Part shown: positions 56,648-63,742 of the stretch, one piece after another
Layout of the letters: each line of letters starts with the position of its first letter
How positions within the stretch are numbered: position 1 is the first letter of the stretch
IMG/VR virus record: IMGVR_UViG_3300042317_000390
Location: 1-64,000 of that record
DNA: 64,000 bases
Source of the DNA: a virus
Strand: one strand, 5' to 3'
Program-made: the position numbers and the translations under genes
The notes under the pieces: generated by a model
The model's input: the letters and a program-made list of their open reading frames with translations, nothing else
Told to the model about the DNA's origin: nothing
Database searches by the model: none

Positions 56648-57254
56648 CTTTACCCTCCAATAGATTCTTACAGAGTTTCTTCCACCAGTCTCTTTGATTA
56701 TACGCCTTATCATGAGATAGTTCATGATAGTCATTAGCGATATATCGGACTAGCTTCATGTATTTGTTAGCCTCAGTGACTATAGTGTTAGCCATGCCTA
56801 TAGGATTACCGATATCAATCTCCATATCGGGACATAGTGTTGTTAATAGACCTATAGCCTGATAAAGCTCAGAAATTTCTTGTTCCTGAGATTTCATAAT
56901 ATCACTGTTTTGTTTAAACAGTTCCTTACTAGAAGCTACCATAGTCTGTAGTTCTTCGGTGAGAAACTGATATTCTCTTAGATCTTCCTCAAACTTACAA
57001 AGCTTATCACGAAAGTCCTCACGCTCTGCTATACACTCAGCATAATATGTATTGATCTTACTGAGTAGTTCCTCTAGTTCAGCGATACGAGTATCTTTTC
57101 GTTCCTCACGAGCGGACATTGCTGAGATTTCTAGAGCATGAACAAATCGAAGCTCATTAATCTCTATGCGTTGATTCTCATTATATTCCTCTAGTTCCTT
57201 CACTCTATTCTCTAGGAATATAATCTGTGAAGATGCGGGTGTGCCTCTAGTCAT
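56631..57254 (-). CDS. Coiled-coil protein
   Basis: 207 aa, long heptad-rich helices, then a C-terminal module KYMKLVRYIANDYHELSHDK shared with the 7109 protein. Function unknown. Confidence 0.6.
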   Translation of the reverse strand: MTRGTPASSQIIFLENRVKELEEYNENQRIEINELRFVHALEISAMSAREERKDTRIAELEELLSKINTYYAECIAEREDFRDKLCKFEEDLREYQFLTEELQTMVASSKELFKQNSDIMKSQEQEISELYQAIGLLTTLCPDMEIDIGNPIGMANTIVTEANKYMKLVRYIANDYHELSHDKAYNQRDWWKKLCKNLLEGKDDSQY

Positions 57255-57624
57255 TCTTCTTCTCCAAGGCGGCGCGGAACGCTTGCGCTATTTCAGAACG
57301 AGGCATACCGTTTAATCGAAATGCTATCTCGCTGCCTTCGACCAATGCTTTGTCCCGTGCATCTTTCAGCGCCGCTTCAAGCTCCTCAATGCGGGCGGCT
57401 TGCTTCTCTAGCGGCGCTATAACATTTGGCCACGGGCGGTCACCGTAAAGCAGTGCTGCTGTCTCTTGAGCGCAGACATACATGTCAGACATAGCCCAGC
57501 GAGAACCTGTGTATTGATGACGTATTAAAGCGTCCCAGTTCTTTAGCGCTGCTTCCAACGCCGCATTACGGGCGCGTAAAAGAACCCTCGCCCGAATGCG
57601 GCTCTTTGAGTCGCGTTTTTTCAT
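57247..57624 (-). CDS. Helical hypothetical protein, higher G+C
   Basis: 125 aa, Arg/Ala rich (RIRARVLLRARNAALEAALK, EKQAARIEELEAALKDA). Visibly more GC-rich than its neighbours, suggesting transfer from a GC-rich genome or another phage. Function unknown. Confidence 0.58.
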   Translation of the reverse strand: MKKRDSKSRIRARVLLRARNAALEAALKNWDALIRHQYTGSRWAMSDMYVCAQETAALLYGDRPWPNVIAPLEKQAARIEELEAALKDARDKALVEGSEIAFRLNGMPRSEIAQAFRAALEKKND

Positions 57625-57893
57625 TTCTTCTCTCGCAAGTCGAGGTCTTCTTTAATAAGTGTGCTATAAGACTCTAGAATAGCACACCGCCATCTAAGAT
57701 TCTCATTCTCTTTCATTAGAGACTCATTCCCCTTATTAAGAAGATCCTTGAGTTTCTCAATCTCAGCGTTTAGCTCATTAATATGATTACGGCTGGCTAT
57801 AATGAGATCTCTCACTGCAGTGTGATTAGCTAGTTCTGGGTTGAATAAACCACCCATTACGAGATATTCACTGATTCTCTCAAGTACAGTCAT
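57621..57893 (-). CDS. Coiled-coil hypothetical protein
   Basis: 90 aa, helical C-terminal two thirds (HINELNAEIEKLKDLLNKG). ATGA coupled. Function unknown. Confidence 0.57.
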   Translation of the reverse strand: MTVLERISEYLVMGGLFNPELANHTAVRDLIIASRNHINELNAEIEKLKDLLNKGNESLMKENENLRWRCAILESYSTLIKEDLDLREKK

Positions 57894-58120
57894 TAGTTAA
57901 TATCCTTCAGAACACTAGGATCAATACAGGTATAGAGATGTTTTGTATGCTTACCTACTCTATAGGTTCTGTCTAGAAGTTCACCACCTGCTTGTTGACA
58001 CTTTAAAGTGCGTTCTTCTAGTGCCTTATCAGCACAATTTACTACATATACCATGAAACCAATAAAAACTAGTGTAAGAACAAGAATTGTCCCCATAAAC
58101 CATTTATCTTCATCATACAT
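57893..58120 (-). CDS. Membrane-anchored Cys-containing protein
   Basis: 75 aa: short charged start, one transmembrane helix (GTILVLTLVFIGFMVYVV), then a domain with CQQAG and YTCID cysteines. The gene at 59612 has the same layout, so the two look like paralogues. Function unknown. Confidence 0.58.
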   Translation of the reverse strand: MYDEDKWFMGTILVLTLVFIGFMVYVVNCADKALEERTLKCQQAGGELLDRTYRVGKHTKHLYTCIDPSVLKDIN

Positions 58121-58133
58121 TATATTATCTCCT

Positions 58134-58382
58134 TTAGTCTACCAATTCACTAGACTTACCATAGAACACATTCTTCATTATATGAGCTGCATTTTCACCA
58201 ATAATCATTCTTTTTTCTTCAGGTAAGCTCACTACTTCTTTCTGTAGACTATCAAACCAATCATAGAAACCCACAGTCCAATACTTGTTATAAGGAAGTC
58301 TATATCTGGCGCATTGATGTTTTCGTGGGTAACGCCTTACCTTATGGTGCCACGTTGGGCGGCGACGTGCCTTCTTGCTCAT
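58134..58382 (-). CDS. Basic hypothetical protein
   Basis: 82 aa from ATG 58382 (MSKKARRRPTWHHKVRRYPR). Strongly basic N terminus. The longer frame to 58448 lies in the upstream gene. Function unknown. Confidence 0.55.
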   Translation of the reverse strand: MSKKARRRPTWHHKVRRYPRKHQCARYRLPYNKYWTVGFYDWFDSLQKEVVSLPEEKRMIIGENAAHIMKNVFYGKSSELVD

Positions 58383-58602
58383 GGATTCTTGCCTTTTCCT
58401 GATTCCATATTCTACGTTCATCAAAGTTAAGATAATATTCCAACACATGATCTACAGATCTAAGAAACTCATAGTCTGGATCTATTTTCTCTTCTGAGTT
58501 GTCAATCTTGTTGACTCCAGCGTTAAGTCTATAGGCTTCTTTGAGGGAATAGACTACCATAGTGTCTATCTGGTATTCCTCTAGGTTAACAACTACCTTC
58601 AT
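58342..58602 (-). CDS. Hypothetical protein, family with 6444 and 59800
   Basis: 86 aa. VVYSLKEAYRLNAG and SVDHVLEYYLNFDERRIWNQE are near-identical to the 6444 gene. Function unknown. Confidence 0.63.
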   Translation of the reverse strand: MKVVVNLEEYQIDTMVVYSLKEAYRLNAGVNKIDNSEEKIDPDYEFLRSVDHVLEYYLNFDERRIWNQEKARIHEQEGTSPPNVAP

Positions 58603-58622
58603 AGTGAGTCTCCGTGGTTCTC

Positions 58623-58790
58623 TTATGAAAAATTCCCGCTATTAGACTTGAGGATCTTGATGATCTTCCTGCAGTTATCTGCATTATAAACTGAAGCCCA
58701 ATACTCTTTGTCTTCATATGTGTTAGATGCTTTGTTAATAAAATGGTTTGCCATATCTTCTAGGAACTTGATGGCTTCATCCTTTGTCAT
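58623..58790 (-). CDS. Small helical protein
   Basis: 55 aa (MTKDEAIKFLEDMANHFINK...). Overlaps the upstream gene by 14 bases. Function unknown. Confidence 0.52.
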   Translation of the reverse strand: MTKDEAIKFLEDMANHFINKASNTYEDKEYWASVYNADNCRKIIKILKSNSGNFS

Positions 58791-59211
58791 CTACCACCTC
58801 TAGTTTATCTTTAATAACTTGCAATTTTACTACTGCTGTTTCCTTAAGATTAACATCAGTAGTTCCCCATTTCATATAATCTCTACCACCATCAACATAA
58901 GCTTCACCATATTCACGAAAGTCATGACGATAACGGGAGTATATAATATCTTCGCCAACTTGTAAAGCATCGAAAGGTTCAGTTGCTGAGATACCATTGG
59001 TGATCATAAAACGAGAACCATCATGATATAAAGCAAAGTAGTTTGAACCTTTCGGATGTGCTTCTTCTGTATAAAAGATAGCAGCTGGGAAGTTAGCCCA
59101 ACCATGCTTACCTTTAATACAAGACTCCATAACGAATGTAGCCTTATACATATTCTCAATTTTAGCGATACCATCAGGCTTTAGAAAGGTACACTCGTTA
59201 TGGATCTTCAT
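58777..59211 (-). CDS. Hypothetical protein
   Basis: 144 aa from ATG 59211 (ATGA overlap with the small membrane gene). Beta-rich, aromatic (YFALYHDGSRFMITNGIS, RDYMKWGTTDV). Function unknown. Confidence 0.58.
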   Translation of the reverse strand: MKIHNECTFLKPDGIAKIENMYKATFVMESCIKGKHGWANFPAAIFYTEEAHPKGSNYFALYHDGSRFMITNGISATEPFDALQVGEDIIYSRYRHDFREYGEAYVDGGRDYMKWGTTDVNLKETAVVKLQVIKDKLEVVDDKG

Positions 59212-59360
59212 TCGTCTATTTCTCCGTAATACCACGCATCCCAGGTGGCACCAATACATCTAATAAACCAATCAGGTCCAAATATGAGAACACCGATGGT
59301 TAGGATCACTCCCAGAAATGCTAATATCAACCGTGCTAGGATATTATATACGATCGTCAT
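59208..59360 (-). CDS. Small membrane protein
   Basis: 50 aa with one long hydrophobic helix (ILARLILAFLGVILTIGVLIFG). Ends overlapping the next start. Confidence 0.52.
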   Translation of the reverse strand: MTIVYNILARLILAFLGVILTIGVLIFGPDWFIRCIGATWDAWYYGEIDE

Positions 59361-59361
59361 G

Positions 59362-59403
59362 TTAACCTTTCAGATACAAGTCACTAACTAGTTGGATTTT
59401 CAT
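59362..59403 (-). pseudogene. Micro-ORF resembling the start of a metallophosphoesterase
   Basis: 13 codons reading MKIQLVSDLYLKG, ATGA-coupled to the upstream gene. The N terminus of calcineurin-type phosphoesterases is MKIQ.SDLHLE, so this may be a remnant; too short to be sure. Confidence 0.25.
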
Positions 59404-59615
59404 TTCTTCTTCCTTAATGGAGTCCTGTTCCAGAAAAGTTCAGAAGCTGGAATAAGAATATAACTGTAACCTCTCATACCCTTGGTTCTATGAAAACTCC
59501 TAATGAATTTCATATGCACCCATCGTCTTTCAAAGTGTGGTCTGTGCCAATATGTATTAGTTTCCCAATACATTTCATCAGCTAACTTGTTTGGGATTAG
59601 TAAATCCCGCATCAT
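59400..59615 (-). CDS. Small basic hypothetical protein
   Basis: 71 aa from ATG 59615 (ATGA overlap). Arg/Trp rich, ends RTPLRKKK. Function unknown. Confidence 0.53.
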   Translation of the reverse strand: MMRDLLIPNKLADEMYWETNTYWHRPHFERRWVHMKFIRSFHRTKGMRGYSYILIPASELFWNRTPLRKKK

Positions 59616-59803
59616 TTCGAAACCTTTCTGCAATCCATTTCACTAAAGTTAGGTAAATGTATCCACTCATAACCAGCGGAGATACAATCCTTCTGTCTCA
59701 TTGTAAACAGATAATTAGAGTATGATATTCCTGCCGTGATTGCACATGTAATTGTTACGGCACAAACACATAGAAACATAAAGAACTTATCGTCAACACT
59801 CAT
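59612..59803 (-). CDS. Membrane-anchored Cys-containing protein
   Basis: 63 aa: one transmembrane helix (FFMFLCVCAVTITCAITAGI), then QKDCISAGYEW...DCRK. Paralogue in layout of the 57893 gene. Confidence 0.55.
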   Translation of the reverse strand: MSVDDKFFMFLCVCAVTITCAITAGISYSNYLFTMRQKDCISAGYEWIHLPNFSEMDCRKVSK

Positions 59804-60093
59804 CTTAACTTCTCCGACAATCCTTGAATGATCTTATCACCATAGTCTATTTTGTTACGAATCCTCTCAAGATCACTAGTGCATCCACCGTAGTGTTCCA
59901 ACAGAAGATAAAAGGCATCTAGGGTCTGTGAATTCTTAGCAAACTCTTCTTCCCAGTGGTCTGGTATCTCTTTACCAACAAATTTCTTCTGATCGTTTCT
60001 ATAAGACCAGTAACATAGCTCATAACCCTCAAGAATCAGAGAAATCATAAGCGCATCAACAGCTTCGTATGTCAGATCTAACTTAACGCTCAT
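59800..60093 (-). CDS. Hypothetical protein, distant member of the 6444 family
   Basis: 97 aa. LDLTYEAVDALMISLILEGYEL and DAFYLLLEHYG echo the 6444/58342 pattern. First gene of the minus operon. Function unknown. Confidence 0.57.
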   Translation of the reverse strand: MSVKLDLTYEAVDALMISLILEGYELCYWSYRNDQKKFVGKEIPDHWEEEFAKNSQTLDAFYLLLEHYGGCTSDLERIRNKIDYGDKIIQGLSEKLR

Positions 60094-60157
60094 TTGTGTC
60101 TCCTATTCTTCTCTTATTATATACGAAAAAATAATTAAAGAAAGTGAAAAATAGTTC

Positions 60158-60186
60158 TTTACTTCATCGAATTGTAGTAGTATAAT
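60158..60186 (+). promoter_or_regulatory. Early-type promoter
   Basis: TTTACT (60158-60163), 17 bases, TATAAT (60181-60186). Only 13 bases separate the -10 from ATG 60200, so the mRNA would be nearly leaderless. A minus-strand -10 (TATAAT at 60114-60119) for the opposite operon has no clear -35. Confidence 0.7.
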
Positions 60187-60199
60187 ACTCCTGTGGTTC

Positions 60200-60430
60200 A
60201 TGAACATAGTGAAAACATCAATGACACATCACCAACTCACTAGTAAACAAGTATTGAGTCTTCTCACCAATGGTTCGTTCAAGGACAATGAGGCTCATGT
60301 AGATGGATACAAGATAGTTATAGACAACTCACGAATAAAAGTCTATAGTAATCTTAAAGGTAAACAGACCTTCAACGAGTTTTATATCAGTGAAATCATC
60401 TACTTTGATGGAGACGATCTAGATGTCTAA
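60200..60430 (+). CDS. Hypothetical protein
   Basis: 76 aa from ATG 60200; ATG 60221 (MTHHQLTSKQVLS) is an alternative if the leader is needed. Function unknown. Confidence 0.57.
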   Translation: MNIVKTSMTHHQLTSKQVLSLLTNGSFKDNEAHVDGYKIVIDNSRIKVYSNLKGKQTFNEFYISEIIYFDGDDLDV

Positions 60431-60695
60431 GATAATCTACAAATATAAGATCACAGAATCCGAAGATGTTCAAGTTGAAATGCCGAAAGGCGCACAAATC
60501 CTACATGCGGATATCATGAGTAATGGTATGCATGTATGGGCTTTGGTAAATCCAAAGCATAAACTAAAGAAAAGAACATTTAGAGTAGTTGCCACCGGTC
60601 AAGAAATCTCCGATTATGATAAAAAACACTATCACTATATAAAGACAATGATTGACGGTATCTTCGTCTGGCATCTTTACGAACTAATAGAATAA
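60423..60695 (+). CDS. DUF7352-like phage protein
   Basis: 90 aa. IIYKYKI...VEMPKGAQILHAD and HVWALVNP...RTFRVVATGQEI are a recurrent beta-rich phage domain of unknown function. Confidence 0.65.
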   Translation: MSKIIYKYKITESEDVQVEMPKGAQILHADIMSNGMHVWALVNPKHKLKKRTFRVVATGQEISDYDKKHYHYIKTMIDGIFVWHLYELIE

Positions 60696-60708
60696 AGGAG
60701 AAGGGAAT

Positions 60709-60807
60709 ATGGAGTCATTTCCATATTTTTTCATTTTGTTAGCACAAGTAGTGGGCATATTTGTGCTAATACTGATGCTTTTCAGCATCTTTTTCGGTGA
60801 AAAGTGA
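60709..60807 (+). CDS. Tiny membrane protein
   Basis: 32 aa, nearly all one hydrophobic helix (FILLAQVVGIFVLILMLFSIF). AAGGAG site 10 bases upstream. Confidence 0.52.
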   Translation: MESFPYFFILLAQVVGIFVLILMLFSIFFGEK

Positions 60808-60844
60808 AAAATCCTCCAAAAAACACTAAGTAGGAGAGGAAATC

Positions 60845-61024
60845 ATGGAAAAAACCACAGAAAATGACGAAAAAGAGCGAAAAGATCGTGAATTTATACT
60901 CATGATGGCTGAAGAAGTGTGGTTAAAGGTCAAAGGTTATCCTATACCTGACTGTTATTCTGAAAAAGACAGAATAGAAATATTCGCAAGGTATTGGCAC
61001 AGGGCATTAGAAAAGGAACAATAA
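60845..61024 (+). CDS. Small charged hypothetical protein
   Basis: 59 aa (MEKTTENDEKERKDREF...). GAGGAA site. Ends directly before the next start (TAAATG). Confidence 0.55.
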   Translation: MEKTTENDEKERKDREFILMMAEEVWLKVKGYPIPDCYSEKDRIEIFARYWHRALEKEQ

Positions 61025-61321
61025 ATGGCAAAGTTCAGATTTAGAAGTTTTGAGATTGAAGCTTGGTTGTTTGAAGGCACTTTAGACGGTGCACCTACAT
61101 GGGTTTTGGATAAGGGCGTTACAGCAGAGAATAATAATCTCTATATTCCAAGAACTAGCACAAATCAAGAGATTCCTGCTGGTTGGTGGGTATTCCTTGC
61201 TAGTGATACTCTATATGGTATGGATCCAGAAGACTTCGATAGACAGTATGAAGCTGTAGAATCATCTGCAGTTGTATCAGATACTGCTCCAAAGCCTAAG
61301 ACAAAGAAGACTAAAGCGTAA
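61025..61321 (+). CDS. Conserved phage protein related to the KKPVEVEA family
   Basis: 98 aa. FEIEAWLFEG, PAGWWVFLASDTLYGMDPEDFDRQYE follow the same plan as the gene at 9244; basic tail PKTKKTKA. Function unknown. Confidence 0.65.
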   Translation: MAKFRFRSFEIEAWLFEGTLDGAPTWVLDKGVTAENNNLYIPRTSTNQEIPAGWWVFLASDTLYGMDPEDFDRQYEAVESSAVVSDTAPKPKTKKTKA

Positions 61322-61403
61322 TTCTACTAACATCCCTGGGTGAGTTAAAAATACAACTTTATTTTCTAATTGACTTTTAGTATCTTAGATTCGTTCGGCT
61401 TGT

Positions 61404-61477
61404 TCAGGGATAGTTCAGCGGTAGAACATCGGACTTTGACTCCGATAACCTTGGTTCGAATCCAAGTCCCTGATCCA
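61404..61477 (+). tRNA. tRNA-Gln (anticodon TTG)
   Basis: Full cloverleaf: acceptor TCAGGGA/TCCCTGA, D arm GTTC/GAAC, anticodon arm TCGGA-CTTTGAC-TCCGA, T arm CTTGG-TTCGAAT-CCAAG, and encoded CCA. Discriminator base is T. It reads CAA, a codon favoured by AT-rich phage genes. Confidence 0.93.
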
Positions 61478-61491
61478 ACTAAGGTGCGGCA

Positions 61492-61650
61492 ATGACTGTG
61501 GATTTATTCTACTTCCTAAGTAATCTTATGTTTTCGGTTCTCAATCTCTGGTTTGCGGTTAGAGGACCATATCACCGTTTCTCTGCTCTTTGTTTCGGCA
61601 TCTGCAGTGGAGCAACTATCGTTACTCTTTACACCATGGTGACGAAATGA
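61492..61650 (+). CDS. Small two-helix membrane protein
   Basis: 52 aa, two hydrophobic helices (FYFLSNLMFSVLNLWFAV; ALCFGICSGATIVTLYTM) joined by RGPYHRF. Function unknown. Confidence 0.52.
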   Translation: MTVDLFYFLSNLMFSVLNLWFAVRGPYHRFSALCFGICSGATIVTLYTMVTK

Positions 61651-61859
61651 AGACCGCTAAGAAACAACAGATTTCTCAGGCTAATTTATACGAATTCAAG
61701 CCAAGCGATGATATTTCGGTAGAAGATATCAAAGAACTATCTGATGTAGTTCGTGTTGGCGTTACAGGTAGAGTCCTAGAACTTCTATCACCGAATCTAC
61801 GAAAACATTTTATGGAAGTTAAAGATGGACAAATGGGAAAAGCTGAAAACACTGATTGA
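61647..61859 (+). CDS. Hypothetical protein
   Basis: 70 aa from ATG 61647 (ATGA coupled). Helical (ISVEDIKELSDVVRVG). Function unknown. Confidence 0.55.
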   Translation: MKTAKKQQISQANLYEFKPSDDISVEDIKELSDVVRVGVTGRVLELLSPNLRKHFMEVKDGQMGKAENTD

Positions 61860-62052
61860 TGCTGATTTATCGTATACCGTTCATTATTCTAGCGATAAGA
61901 ATTATGAACACTCTCAGCTTATCAGAGTAAAAGAGTGGATGGGACAATTAGAGAAAGGAGAACCCCAAAAGGGTTTTCTTTTCACTGATATACCAGAGTT
62001 CGATAAGTCTACTTGGAATCGTATGCTAACAGAACTACAGGGGTTATCATGA
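61825..62052 (+). CDS. Hypothetical protein
   Basis: 75 aa, overlapping the previous gene by 35 bases; GGAAG site. Starts MDKWEKLKTLIDADL. Function unknown. Confidence 0.57.
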   Translation: MDKWEKLKTLIDADLSYTVHYSSDKNYEHSQLIRVKEWMGQLEKGEPQKGFLFTDIPEFDKSTWNRMLTELQGLS

Positions 62053-62174
62053 TCGATGTTGAAATGTATAGAAATGCAATCTTAGCAGTATTATTCGTAG
62101 GAGCGTTCAATCCTAGAATTGCTTTTGCCATTTTAGCCTTCTTGTTTGCTGCGCATCACTGGCCTTTATTTTGA
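62049..62174 (+). CDS. Tiny membrane protein
   Basis: 41 aa, hydrophobic (AILAVLFVGAFN, IAFAILAFLFAAHHW). ATGA coupled at both ends. Confidence 0.5.
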   Translation: MIDVEMYRNAILAVLFVGAFNPRIAFAILAFLFAAHHWPLF

Positions 62175-62407
62175 TACAATATTTACCATTAATCCTCGTT
62201 TGTAATTCTTTATCTTCTCCTGCTTCTTGTAATGAGAATAATAAAGATATTACAGTCACCAGAGGCAAACCTCAACTTACTCCTATGGGCTGTTTGATCG
62301 ATGGACAAACCACCGCTGCTCAATTAGCTTTTTCTCCGAAAATAGGCGATACTTATTACGTAAAGATTCGTTGCCTAGCAAAGGAAATCAAGGAGTTAAA
62401 TAGATGA
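62171..62407 (+). CDS. Putative exported or lipoprotein-like small protein
   Basis: 78 aa, TTG start overlapping the upstream stop (TTGA). Hydrophobic N terminus ending SPASC could be a signal or lipobox. Mature part beta-rich. Function unknown. Confidence 0.53.
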   Translation: MIQYLPLILVCNSLSSPASCNENNKDITVTRGKPQLTPMGCLIDGQTTAAQLAFSPKIGDTYYVKIRCLAKEIKELNR

Positions 62408-62682
62408 CGGCACAGATTATATCTTTCCCAATCAGGCATACTATTGAGGTATCTAATAACAACTTGGCCGTTGCCAATAGTAGCGTTAGATATACTAGAT
62501 TGAGAGGGGTAAACGTAAAGGAACCAGAGACTAGAGAGGAATATCTAGAGATTTGTAAGTCATTTCTAGATCCTCACGACTATCAAGATATTCTCTGTGG
62601 TATTCTAGATAAAGAACATTATGATTGTCTAGAAGCTCAGTATAAAAGGGTCGTAGACTCATATTATGAATTTCCGAGATAA
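62404..62682 (+). CDS. Hypothetical protein
   Basis: 92 aa; C-terminal half EEYLEICKSFLDPHDYQDILCGILDKEHYDCL resembles a short helical module of other phage proteins. Function unknown. Confidence 0.58.
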   Translation: MTAQIISFPIRHTIEVSNNNLAVANSSVRYTRLRGVNVKEPETREEYLEICKSFLDPHDYQDILCGILDKEHYDCLEAQYKRVVDSYYEFPR

Positions 62683-62845
62683 TAAAGAGTTCTATCTTGG
62701 GTGGTTGTTCATTATCGCCGTTATCTGTATAGAGACGGCTGATAATGTTTATATTGTTCCCAAGATGAAGGCATCAACGTTACAGTCCAGCGTTGATTGC
62801 CATGATGATCAAAATAAATGTTGGATTATGAGGCGGCATAAGTAA
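62666..62845 (+). CDS. Small membrane protein
   Basis: 59 aa: N-terminal hydrophobic helix (YLGWLFIIAVICIE), then a polar domain with two cysteines. Overlaps the previous gene by 17 bases. Confidence 0.52.
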   Translation: MNFRDNKEFYLGWLFIIAVICIETADNVYIVPKMKASTLQSSVDCHDDQNKCWIMRRHK

Positions 62846-62874
62846 TAAAATGAAAAACACCAGAAGGAAGTTTT

Positions 62875-63051
62875 ATGATGCTGGACGCAAGCATTTTTCA
62901 GGCATTCGAAAAGATGCCGCTGCCTCAGTTAGAGTTTCTAGATGACTCTAATCTTTTATTAAACTGTGTATTCGCTGGTCTTCTTGGAGGATCAGTTGGT
63001 GTGTTGTTATATGTTATCATAACTGAAATTGTAAGATATTTAAACGATTGA
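62875..63051 (+). CDS. Small membrane protein
   Basis: 58 aa with one C-terminal hydrophobic helix (CVFAGLLGGSVGVLLYVIIT); AAGGAAG site before ATG 62875. Confidence 0.53.
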   Translation: MMLDASIFQAFEKMPLPQLEFLDDSNLLLNCVFAGLLGGSVGVLLYVIITEIVRYLND

Positions 63052-63058
63052 AGGTATC

Positions 63059-63457
63059 ATGAAACCTCAAGAAATATTCAACACCGTAGCCAAGCATCTA
63101 TTTAAGCAAGGCAAGAGATCTGTAGACGAACGTTTCTGCAGATATCACAACAATGATGGTTTGAAGTGTGCCGTTGGTATTCTAGTTTCTGAGGAAGAAT
63201 ATTTCCCAGAAATGGATATGGGTAATAAGACTATCAAGACTTTACTTCAACACCACGAAGATAAGTTTCCAACTTGGATGAAAGAGAATCTTGGACTGGT
63301 TCAAGCACTACAATCAGTTCATGACAAGCAGAATAACTGGGAATCGTCTGATAACATGTATAATGCTCTAGTAGAAGTTGCTAGTGCATATGATGTTTCG
63401 CCAGATATTCTAGAAGAAATTGACTTTGAAGAGGAAGAGGTCAACTATGGGAAATGA
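63059..63457 (+). CDS. Conserved phage hypothetical protein
   Basis: 132 aa. GLKCAVGILVSEEEY, LVQALQSVHDKQNNW and TIKTLLQHH are typical of a widespread small phage/bacterial protein family; function unknown. Confidence 0.7.
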   Translation: MKPQEIFNTVAKHLFKQGKRSVDERFCRYHNNDGLKCAVGILVSEEEYFPEMDMGNKTIKTLLQHHEDKFPTWMKENLGLVQALQSVHDKQNNWESSDNMYNALVEVASAYDVSPDILEEIDFEEEEVNYGK

Positions 63458-63668
63458 TTGGCAATACACTAATCAATTTTTCGAAGAAGGTAAGAATCAT
63501 TATTATGAGGGAGGACAAATAAAAGATTGTCCTTATAATTATCTACACGTTGATCAAAACGATGATAAGTTAGTACAAGTTGAACATTACAGACAAGCTG
63601 AATGGCTTTCTGGTTTCAGATGTGCTCATAACTTACATACATCTTCTTTAAACGTCAAGGCTGTTTGA
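63447..63668 (+). CDS. RMF/CrpP-like small protein
   Basis: 73 aa from ATG 63447. YYEGGQIKDCPYNYL...RQAEWLSGFRCA matches the G-x-x-A/I...CPY...W-x-x-G-x-x pattern of ribosome modulation factor-like proteins. Real function untested; it could touch ribosomes or be a phage-specific relative. Confidence 0.55.
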   Translation: MGNDWQYTNQFFEEGKNHYYEGGQIKDCPYNYLHVDQNDDKLVQVEHYRQAEWLSGFRCAHNLHTSSLNVKAV

Positions 63669-63681
63669 TTTAAAAAAATAC

Positions 63682-63709
63682 TTTACTTTTATAAAAAAGA
63701 AAGTATAAT
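63682..63709 (+). promoter_or_regulatory. Early-type promoter
   Basis: TTTACT (63682-63687), 16 bases, TATAAT (63704-63709), 33 bases before ATG 63743. Confidence 0.72.
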
Positions 63710-63742
63710 CTCCCTATCGTTAACTTAACGTAGGTGAAAGTT

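Noticed and set aside
61373-61400. TTGACT before the tRNA as its promoter
   Set aside because: No -10 element lies 16-18 bases downstream; the tRNA is probably processed from the operon transcript.
62850-62945. 31-codon frame starting MKNTRRKFYDAG
   Set aside because: No ribosome site, and it overlaps the better-supported membrane gene at 62875 almost entirely.
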